Of a DNA stretch of 64,000 bases, positions 57,458 to 64,000 are shown piece after piece (positions within the stretch are counted from its first letter, which is position 1; every line of letters starts with the position of its first letter). The notes under the pieces were generated by a model, which saw nothing but the letters and a program-made list of their open reading frames with translations, was not told where the DNA came from and did not search any database. The stretch comes from Septoria linicola (taxonomy: Eukaryota; Ascomycota; Dothideomycetes; Mycosphaerellales; Mycosphaerellaceae): positions 2,108,001 through 2,172,000 of the forward strand of contig CP099418.1 in NCBI GenBank assembly GCA_024114885.1, in the 5' to 3' direction. A program made the position numbers and the translations under genes.

Positions 57458-57845
57458 ATGCACATCTCGACCCAAGTATTCCTGAATAGACATCGACAGA
57501 CATTGATCATGTATTGGCTGCCAAGTTAGTGCCCCTGCGTAGATCAGAAGGAATATGTTCACCACGTGCCACGGGTGTAGTTGCACAAAAGACAATTTGA
57601 CAGTGTCCGGGATGAATCTGTTTCGATTATTTTGGCTGCCCTGGCACCCAGCCTCATTATACCAGTCGTGCGCACTCAGTGTACTCCATGAATAAGCATG
57701 CAAATGGGGTATACCTTCCGTCCGTTCGCCTCGGCGCCCTAACGCCAACGCTGTGCCCTCCCGTGCGAATCGTATCGAGTCGTGAAGCCATGAAAAGGGA
57801 AAGCCGCTATTCGCTCATGGCGATACGTGCTTAGCTGCCGTGATA
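57458..57845. other. Convergent spacer
   Basis: About 390 bp between the transcription factor and GPI-protein 3' ends. Nothing is recognised. Confidence 0.45.
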
Positions 57846-58675
57846 TCAAACATAAACCAAAGCTGCCATGATAGCGGCGAGGCCAGCCACTGCTGGCTTG
57901 TTCGTCTTGGCGGCTCCGGTCTGCTGGACTGGTGGAGCTTCGGTCGTGCTTGGCTGATTGGCGTCCGCATTGTTTGTGCTCTGTGGGCCGCTTGTGGTGG
58001 TGCTATCAGTGGTAGAGCTGACCTCAGTGGCCAGAGTGGTGGACTCCGGGCCAGCTTCGTTGCTCGAAGCTGTTGTGGTGGGAACTGGAGTGCCTTCTCC
58101 AGAAGTGACTGGGCCCGAGGTAGTTGGCACGGCAGAGTCGGACGTTGCTTCTGGGGAGGCGACGCTGCTGTCCGTGACTTGAGCAGTGGCAGTCGATTCG
58201 ACCGTGGCGGTCGACTGGATGGTAGTGGTGGTCTCGCCGTAGGAAGATGGACTTGGGACAATACCGGTCTGGCCTGTGGATTGAGTCTGTGAGCTTTCCG
58301 TGCTCACCGAGCCAGATGTGGGAAACGAGGGAAAGGCAGATGCAGGATATGAGGTAGGGGTCTCCACGGTGAGGGCACTCAGAAGGACGGACAGGGCATT
58401 TGTGGTAGAGGGATAGGAGTATGTGGAGGCCGAATCCAGAATTGAGAGGGCATTGGGACTGGAGGCAGAGGCATAAAGTTCCGGGTCACACTCACTGGCC
58501 ACGCAGTCGGCTGGGACGACGGTGGAGATCTCGGTGACGGTCACTGCGGCACGTTGTTAGCCATGTGCCATCCTGAATACCGTCTTTCAACGGAGCGTTT
58601 CGAAGACCCACCAGTAGCTTCAGCGGTCGCGAGAGTAAAGAGCGCAAATGCGCCGGCTGCGATGGCGTAACGCAT
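57846..58675 (-). CDS. GPI-anchored Ser/Thr-rich cell wall protein
   Basis: Exons 58675-58612 and 58543-57846 (68-nt phase-1 intron with GGCTAAC) give 253 residues. Exon 1 encodes the signal peptide MRYAIAAGAFALFTLATAEA. The mature part starts TVTEISTVVPADCVASECDPELYAS, with two cysteines, followed by a long Ser/Thr/Pro-rich stalk. The C-terminus has NKPAVAGLAAIMAALVYV, a GPI attachment signal. The gene layout matches the GPI protein at 22.5 kb (signal peptide exon, then a long exon), although the sequences differ. Likely a wall or membrane mannoprotein of unknown role. Confidence 0.85.
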
Positions 58676-59674
58676 GTTGACGAGCGAATGTCTTGTCTTG
58701 TCCTAAGGCTGAAGTGACAGTGATGCTTGTCCAGAGAGATACGATAGTGATCGTCGGAGGCGTTGGACGCAAAACGGTGCTGAATTCTGAAGAAAAGAGA
58801 ATCTGGTATGAACGATTGTGGTGGCTGGGGAACGCATTCAAGGAAAATCTACGTGGCTGGGGAACGCGTCAAAACCTGCGGGCAGTCAAACTTGCATGTT
58901 TCACAGCATCGATCGTCACTCGTATCTGGATTGCTGTCCTCTCTCGCCTGGCGCACAAAGAGCGACGGTGGCAGAGCCTCCAATGGCTTCGTTCTGGTGG
59001 CCATGACGGTGCCAAAGAACATGTTGCACAAAAGCCCCTTCGTGCATGCACGAAGAAGCAAATCCGGTCTTCCGCGAGACGGGCAGGTGGTACTTCAACG
59101 CAATTGCTCAACATGGAAGACGAGCCGAGCAGGAAGTGTAGCTGTCCAGGTGGTGGAAGTGATGTTCTGTTGGGTGAAGTGAAGGTGCAGCTTCGTGGCT
59201 GGGCGACATCGCGAAAGCGACACGCTAAGCGAGCCAATCCAAAAGCTTAAAATGGGAGAGGTCATAACGCGTATACCATTCACGATCGACGCAAGGGTTT
59301 CAGAGTATCTGCTTATCATACATGTGAGGAGCTACAGGTGAGGAGTGCATGCATTGGCGTGTACATGTTCAGCAGCCTTGCTTTCTCCATTTCAAGAATA
59401 CGCATGTGCTTGCACAGGATCTGTGGCTTCAGCTCAGGCCGTCCAGACCTGTCCACAGTCAGCGTCCATTTAGCTTGGATGAGACAAATGGTTAATGCAA
59501 AAATGTTTGTATCAGACAGCAGTTGGATCAATAGATGTTCGACATGAGAGTTCAGAACAGGTCTGTGTGTTATTGTGTTGTCATCACGCAACGGCGTGCT
59601 GGAAGTACTGCTTCACGTACCTTCGTTCTGAAACAATCCAATGCCAGTGGATCGACATCTGTGCCGACATAGAA
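58676..59674. other. Intergenic region with short direct repeat
   Basis: About 1 kb. A 15-bp direct repeat (GTGGCTGGGGAACGC) occurs at 58821-58835 and 58853-58867. Open frames here overlap each other and look non-coding. Confidence 0.5.
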
Positions 59675-60589
59675 TCAGTTTGTCCTCTGGCGTTTGAAGA
59701 ACCCATCAAGTTTCTGCTGTCCTTCGTCATGTTTTGATCGACCTATGCCACCTCTCTGTCTCTTCAGCCCGTTGAGATGGTCCTTGCAATCGATCGACAT
59801 AATTAGTAGCTTGTACTCTGAGAGCACTTTAGTGGTCACGATGGGGGCCTCGAGAACTCCCTCGCTCTTCACCGTCTCACCACAAGCGGCAGCAGACTCA
59901 ATCGAGTTTCCGCTCTGAATAGTTGCCGTATCGGCAGCCTTGGTGAAAACAAGCTCCAGGTAGCCAGTATTGCTCCAACCACCCAAGTGCTGCAGAATGA
60001 TATCGCCCTTTGAAGCCGTCACCTCAGCCGCAATCGTGACGGTCTTTGGTGACAGTCTTAGCAGCAGTCTTTTCCAAAGTGTCGAGAGAAGCATGCCGTG
60101 AGACACAATCGCAACGACGTGTTTGCCTTGCTGCTTCGGCTGCACGAAGAGTGGCAGGAGAAAGTCGTCGAGGAAGCGGTCGGCACGCTTGGCCATTGCT
60201 TCTTTACTTTCCACGTCCACAAAACCTGGATCGTTGAGATGTGCTTCGCGATGTGCGTCTCTGCCAGTTCTCCGAGCATCCGTTCGAGCTTGGAAGGTCC
60301 TCTTTTCGTAGTACCCGAAGTCCTGCTCAATCAAGTCTGGAACTTTGATGATCCGCGCACCACTGGCCGACAAGGGCTGCGCATCTTGAATTGCCTGAGC
60401 TGTTTTGGATGCTCGAGAGAGAGGCGATGCGAAGATGTGACTAAACACCACACTGCTACTGGCGAAGTGCTTGCCTAGTCTGTTGATCTGATCGACGCCA
60501 TAGTTGGTGAGTGCCGAGTCTGTGACGCCCGCATACAGACCTGCTACATTGTCCACGGTCTCGCCATGGCGGATGAGGTACAGGTCCAT
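59675..60589 (-). CDS. Histidine phosphatase (PGM family) with PIP-box tail
   Basis: An intronless 304-residue protein of the phosphoglycerate mutase/histidine phosphatase clan. The catalytic RHG motif is LIRHGET (His8), with Arg59 in SPLSRA, Glu88 in LIEQDFG and the second His164 in IVSHGM, so it should be active. An insert around 95-125 (KRTFQARTDARRTGR) is seen. The C-terminal extension (about 230-304) has no catalytic part; it contains KRQRGGIGRSKHDEG and ends with Q291-x-x-L294-x-x-F297-F298 (QQKLDGFF) and KRQ, a textbook PCNA-interacting peptide. The substrate is unknown. It diverges from the NDUFAF5 gene over 178 bp. Confidence 0.9.
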   Translation of the reverse strand: MDLYLIRHGETVDNVAGLYAGVTDSALTNYGVDQINRLGKHFASSSVVFSHIFASPLSRASKTAQAIQDAQPLSASGARIIKVPDLIEQDFGYYEKRTFQARTDARRTGRDAHREAHLNDPGFVDVESKEAMAKRADRFLDDFLLPLFVQPKQQGKHVVAIVSHGMLLSTLWKRLLLRLSPKTVTIAAEVTASKGDIILQHLGGWSNTGYLELVFTKAADTATIQSGNSIESAAACGETVKSEGVLEAPIVTTKVLSEYKLLIMSIDCKDHLNGLKRQRGGIGRSKHDEGQQKLDGFFKRQRTN

Positions 60590-60767
60590 GTGATGGACAT
60601 TATTGTGTGTGGCTGACGAGGGGCGATGGGAGGGAAATTCGCGAGAAGCACGGCTAACTAGTTAGTCCATGACGTGCAGAAGTCAATGCGGTCGAGCTCT
60701 CGTGCATCATCTTCGAAAGGAACCATTCTCACGACAATGCCGTGAAAGACATTCACACTACCTGAGC
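60590..60767. promoter_or_regulatory. Short bidirectional promoter
   Basis: 178 bp separate the start codons of the histidine phosphatase (-) and the NDUFAF5-like gene (+). Both must be driven from this interval, or one leader overlaps the other. Confidence 0.6.
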
Positions 60768-61847
60768 ATGAGCTCACTAATCCCTCAGACTGCACTCGCG
60801 ACCTCGCGCAGCTGGCGCTCGTTCTGGAAGCTGCCGGCTGCTGTTCGTATGTACGCTGTGCAAGCTCCTGGCGCACCGACAGTCGAGGTGTTCGATGCCC
60901 GCGCCAAATGGCTGCAGAAAGAGCGAGCTGCAGCCAATGCGACTCACAGCCGACAAGTGGACTATCTCCGCGACGAGGTGGCTGCGCGCCTCTGTGATCG
61001 AATTCTCGACATCAATCGAAACTTTCCCAAAGTGCTCGACTTTGGCGCCAATGCCTGCAACATTGCACGCATCCTCACTCGACCGGATCCGGATCCCGAC
61101 TCTGCAAAGCCTTCCGTCGAGCCCATCAGCAGCAGAATAGACAATATTATTTGCGCAGACACCAGTCCGACGCTGCTGCACAGAGACAAAGACCAGCCCT
61201 TCAACCGAGAGCTTGACATCACGAGAGAGGTCTTGACCAACCCGGAATATGTACCTTACGAGACGAACACATTTGACATGGTCATGTCATCACTGTCATT
61301 ACATTGGGTCAACGACTTGCCTTCTGTATTGACGCAGGTAAACAATTGCCTAAAGCCTGATGCACCCTTCATTGCAGCCATGTTCGGAGGCGACAATCTG
61401 TATGAGCTACGAGGATCACTGCAACTAGCAGAGCAGGAACGGCTAGGAGGCATCGGGACACACATGTCTCCTCTGGCCGATGTGCGTGATGTGGGCAACT
61501 TGTTGAACCGTGCCGGTTTCAAGCTCCTCACGGTGGATGTGGACGACATCATCGTCGATTACCCCCACATTGCTGCTCTCATGTCCGATCTGCAGGCAAT
61601 GGGCGAGGCAAATGCGGCGTTGCGGAGAGGATCTGGCCCCATCTCCAGGGACGTCCTGCTCTCTACGGAGGCCATCTATCGAGAGTTGTACGGCGAAGAG
61701 CAGGACGATGGCACAGTCACCATCCCAGCGTCGTTTAGAATCATCTACATGATCGGATGGAAGGAAAGCGAGAACACGCCGAAGCCTCTTGAGCGAGGCT
61801 CGGGCGACGTCAACCTCAAAGACCTCTTCGAGGGTGATAAGAAGTAG
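60768..61847 (+). CDS. NDUFAF5: Complex I assembly methyltransferase NDUFAF5-like
   Basis: Mitochondrial SAM-dependent enzyme family; human NDUFAF5 hydroxylates an arginine of a complex I subunit. The intronless frame has 359 residues from ATG 60768. The first ~30 residues are Arg/Ser/Ala-rich (TALATSRSWRSFWKLPAAVRMYA), a likely presequence. The family start VFDARAKWLQKERAA is followed by motif I VLDFGANACNIARIL (about 89-103). FDMVMSSLSLHWVNDLPSVLTQVNNCLKPDAPFIAAMFGGDNLYELR is the hallmark segment. RDVGNLLNRAGFKLLTVDVDDI and YMIGWKES complete the match. The frame is open 99 nt further upstream, without support. Confidence 0.95.
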   Translation: MSSLIPQTALATSRSWRSFWKLPAAVRMYAVQAPGAPTVEVFDARAKWLQKERAAANATHSRQVDYLRDEVAARLCDRILDINRNFPKVLDFGANACNIARILTRPDPDPDSAKPSVEPISSRIDNIICADTSPTLLHRDKDQPFNRELDITREVLTNPEYVPYETNTFDMVMSSLSLHWVNDLPSVLTQVNNCLKPDAPFIAAMFGGDNLYELRGSLQLAEQERLGGIGTHMSPLADVRDVGNLLNRAGFKLLTVDVDDIIVDYPHIAALMSDLQAMGEANAALRRGSGPISRDVLLSTEAIYRELYGEEQDDGTVTIPASFRIIYMIGWKESENTPKPLERGSGDVNLKDLFEGDKK

Positions 61848-62955
61848 ATCTAGCGGCAGATCCAGTCACGTCCAAGCACACCATCAAGAAACTCAGCACA
61901 CGATGTAGCTTTCTCCCTGACTTTAACCACTTCGGCATTTTCAATCAATGTTGTCCCCGTGTCAGATCGTGGCCGCTCGCTTTGAATACACTGGCCTTTG
62001 ATGCGCTTCGTGCAGTACATAAGGAGCCTGCTCACCAATGATTGATCAGGAATGCCTTGGTCCATAGATCTGTCCTCAAGCCACGTTCATATGTCGGCGG
62101 TGCTCTCCGTCCACGAGCAAGGGCAGACACAGTGCTCTCGAGAGTCACTGGAACCATCGACACTTTTGAAGCTGACTATCATCGTGCCAATCAAGAGTTG
62201 AGGACAAAAGAAGTACGTTTTGTGTATATTACTTCACCGCCCGGGGATTTGTGGACAGCTCGACTACAGGGTGAACACGAGGAGGAAAAGTGATACTAGA
62301 CAGATCTTAAAGACGCTGGGTAGTTGGGCACGGCGAAGTCTGTATACAGTTCAAGAAACATAGCTTTGCATGTAATTTCTGCCAGGGCGGTAACTCAACG
62401 TCATTTGCCGTCCAACATCATCGTGTTGTCGGAGTGCAGATACAATCGAACCCCTACCGCTACAACATGTGGAAAGGATACGACATGCGCATACTTTGTT
62501 AGCACTCACGTGGTAAGCGTCGTCGAAGGCGGTTGAAGATCGAAAACCATGCTGGGTCTACTCATCCGCCTGGCGATCCGTTTCGTTGTGAGCAATGGCA
62601 CCTGCAGCGTAGACTGATTGATCAATTGCAACCACCGAATCCACAATCGTTCGATCTCGGACAGAGAGAACAAAGCAGACCTTCCTGATAGCTTGGCGTT
62701 CAACCTGTCCTTCCTATTCTGATAGACTCTTTGCTACTCAAACTTCCAACAAAGAAATGTGCTCCGGATCTAGAAGGTTAGAGATATCAAACCCACTACT
62801 GTCCAGACTTCACCTATTAGTAAGCAGGACAGCGATGTTGTCCAAGGTTGTTATAGAGCAAAAGGAAGAGTGCTAGATGGTCTGACATATATAATATATG
62901 GTGTAGATGTGCAAAAGACTGATTCAACCGCGCTGGGTTGAATTTATTGAGCTGT
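61848..62955. other. Intergenic region; hairpin near tRNA 3' flank
   Basis: About 1.1 kb downstream of NDUFAF5. No gene is recognised. It contains the 22-bp inverted repeat described separately. Confidence 0.5.
62922..62943. repeat. 8-bp hairpin downstream of tRNA-Arg
   Basis: ATTCAACC and GGTTGAAT form a perfect 8-bp stem around a 6-nt loop. It starts 13 bp past the tRNA 3' end on the minus strand, and a T4 tract on that strand follows just beyond it. It could stabilise or terminate the transcript; this is inference. Confidence 0.6.
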
Positions 62956-63144
62956 AGGTCCGCCAGGGGATCTGGATCATGTTAGCAATTGTAAGACGCT
63001 ATAGAAGCGTAGAATGGCACTCACCGAACCCTGAATCTCCTGATATGATCGTAGGAATCGTAGTCAGACGCCTTACCATTGGGCCAACTGTTGCTTGTTA
63101 GTGTAGCTCAATGGGAAGGTAGTTGCAAGGCTACTCACCGGACC
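62956..63144 (-). tRNA. tRNA-Arg(ACG) split by two spliceosomal-type introns
   Basis: Pieces on the minus strand are A 63144-63139 (GGTCCG), B 63087-63025 and C 62971-62956. Joined, they give a seven-pair acceptor stem, with T7 from piece B pairing G66 and GCGGACC from piece C. The rest is GCC/GGC D stem, TCTGA/TCAGG anticodon stem with anticodon ACG (63061-63059), a 13-nt canonical intron at 63057-63045, and T arm CAGGG-TTCG|ATC-CCCTG. The mature form is 72 nt with U73. The gaps are 63138-63088 (51 nt: GTGAGT, ACTAAC, CAACAG) and 63024-62972 (53 nt: GTGAGT, GCTAAC, CCAG). The second gap splits the T loop and hence the Pol III B box. The tRNA match is very strong; the splicing route is inferred. 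Confidence 0.85.
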
Positions 63145-63617
63145 AGTTCATGCTGTGGGAAAATCTCTGATAGCTTATGATAGCTTAGAACGGCCATACC
63201 CGAGAGCTCCGAGCTTATGCCGTCCGCTGGTTGTGCAGCCAGATCGGTCCATCTTGAGCCAGACCTGGATGATTGTGCCAGCGGTCGACAAGTAACAAGA
63301 TCGATTGGTGAGCCGCTGCTCGTGTTTTGTGGTTGGTATGGCAGCTGGAAGGCATCAGGCAGTACCCAGCCAGGGGTTCGTCTTTGGGCGATATGGCGCG
63401 CATATTTTTCGAGGACCGGGACCAGTATGGGGAGATGTGAGCAGCAGGAACGAGAGCCCATGCCAGAGAGGTTGATAATCTGTGTTAGGTGGTAGATAGG
63501 AGAACGCTCAACTGCCAGACCGTCGTTGGTCAATGGAAATCTCAATCTCTCGAAATGGTGCGGCGACCATGTGTATGGCTTGAACGTGTAAATGTGACTT
63601 CCGAGACTTGCAGTTCC
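63135..63617 (-). CDS. Uncertain open frame running into the tRNA
   Basis: A minus-strand frame is open from 63617 to a TGA at 63135, encoding about 160 codons including YTFKPYTWSPHHFERLRFPLTNDGL, with no convincing ATG. A possible 5' exon (63871 to about 63657, MLRPKRAAYESIAAAH) can be joined in phase by weak sites. The last codons (HELVR) are the tRNA 5' piece; if the tRNA gaps are spliced, the frame continues through the tRNA as WPNGKASDYDSYDH and stops after it. I recognise no family. tRNA-Arg genes tend to be open in this frame, so a protein here is doubtful. Confidence 0.25.
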   Translation of the reverse strand, partial: GTASLGSHIYTFKPYTWSPHHFERLRFPLTNDGLAVERSPIYHLTQIINLSGMGSRSCCSHLPILVPVLEKYARHIAQRRTPGWVLPDAFQLPYQPQNTSSGSPIDLVTCRPLAQSSRSGSRWTDLAAQPADGISSELSGMAVLSYHKLSEIFPQHELVR

Positions 63618-64000
63618 TCAGCGACGAAGCTGGAACGTCACTGTTATGACCATGTTGGTGTCCGAGCGTTTGGCAGAAAGCTCATGAGCAGTTCGTAGAC
63701 GTCCGTCATGCAGAGAGAACAACATTGTTTGCGGGCCGGAATGCGAGCAACAGTGAAAGCAGTGATACCGTCACTTTCGGGAGGCTGGATCTCTGGTCTT
63801 CCCGGCATCATCATTTGTCTCGTGTGAGCTGCCGCAATAGACTCGTAGGCTGCTCGTTTCGGTCGTAGCATATATGCTTCTGAGTTTCACCTCTGATCAC
63901 CTCCAGCCACCAACTCTCCCATCATCCCAACGAGATTTGCGCTCTCTTCTCAAGAATGCAGTCTTTCTCGCTTCTTTAGCTCGTCTGACGAAGTCGCTTA

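Noticed and set aside
58693..59250. 185-codon plus-strand frame
   Set aside because: Contains the local direct repeat and overlaps other frames; no recognisable protein.
62440..62465. T-arm-like sequence on the minus strand (GGGGTTCGATT)
   Set aside because: The second half of the T stem and the rest of a cloverleaf were not found, even allowing a GT-AG gap.
63101..63121. Plus-strand tRNA D-arm-like sequence (TAGCTCAATGGGAAGG)
   Set aside because: No matching anticodon arm, T arm or acceptor stem follows; it lies antisense within a gap of the tRNA-Arg(ACG) gene.

Overview
The window is nuclear DNA of a filamentous ascomycete, most likely a Dothideomycete-type fungus (inferred from gene content and architecture; no species call is possible). 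Genes lie on both strands. Most introns are 50-130 nt with GTRNGN donors, CTAAC/CTGAC branch sites and YAG acceptors. The proteins are clearly fungal: DIS3, RSC7/NPL6, DPB4, VMA13, SCAP, LSM8, CHD1, RLI1, PRP40, PRP11, a Zn2Cys6 regulator and GPI-anchored Ser/Thr-rich wall proteins. Splice sites below were worked out by eye from consensus, phase and homology, so exon ends are predictions.

Layout. 0-4.7 kb: a mitochondrial-looking fungal protein (-) diverging from the exosome nuclease DIS3 (+). 4.7-9.3 kb: a long gene-free stretch with simple repeats. 9.3-18 kb: RSC7 (+), a split tRNA-Arg(UCU) (-), DPB4 (-), an F-box-like protein (+) and VMA13 (-). 18-25 kb: SCAP (+), a GPI-anchored protein (+) and an aldo-keto reductase (+). 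26-32.5 kb: a long coiled-coil protein (+), a SAM methyltransferase (+) and an unrecognised protein (-). 33.9-46.5 kb: LSM8 (-), CHD1 (-), RLI1 (+) and PRP40 (-). 46.9-52.9 kb: a single-pass membrane protein (-), an NTF2/SnoaL-like protein (-), a 516-bp MITE and PRP11 (+). 54.9-61.9 kb: a Zn2Cys6 transcription factor (+), a second GPI-anchored protein (-), a histidine phosphatase with a PCNA-box-like tail (-) and the complex I assembly methyltransferase NDUFAF5 (+). 62.9-64 kb: a split tRNA-Arg(ACG) (-) with an uncertain ORF running into it.

Most genes are housekeeping and unrelated in pathway. Three encode spliceosome-linked factors (LSM8, PRP40, PRP11) and several act in chromatin or replication (RSC7, CHD1, DPB4). 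I see no biosynthetic cluster, CRISPR array or virus.

The most unusual observation concerns the two tRNA genes, both for arginine. Each folds into a complete 72-nt cloverleaf only if, besides the usual intron 3' of position 37, one or two further intervening sequences of 51-54 nt are removed. Those extra sequences have the marks of spliceosomal introns (GTGAGT/GTAAGC, CTAAC, CAG). They sit in the acceptor stem and, in one gene, in the T loop, where one splits the Pol III B box. The second notable feature is a MITE with perfect 56-bp terminal inverted repeats and a 9-bp target duplication, inserted 68 bp upstream of the PRP11 start codon.
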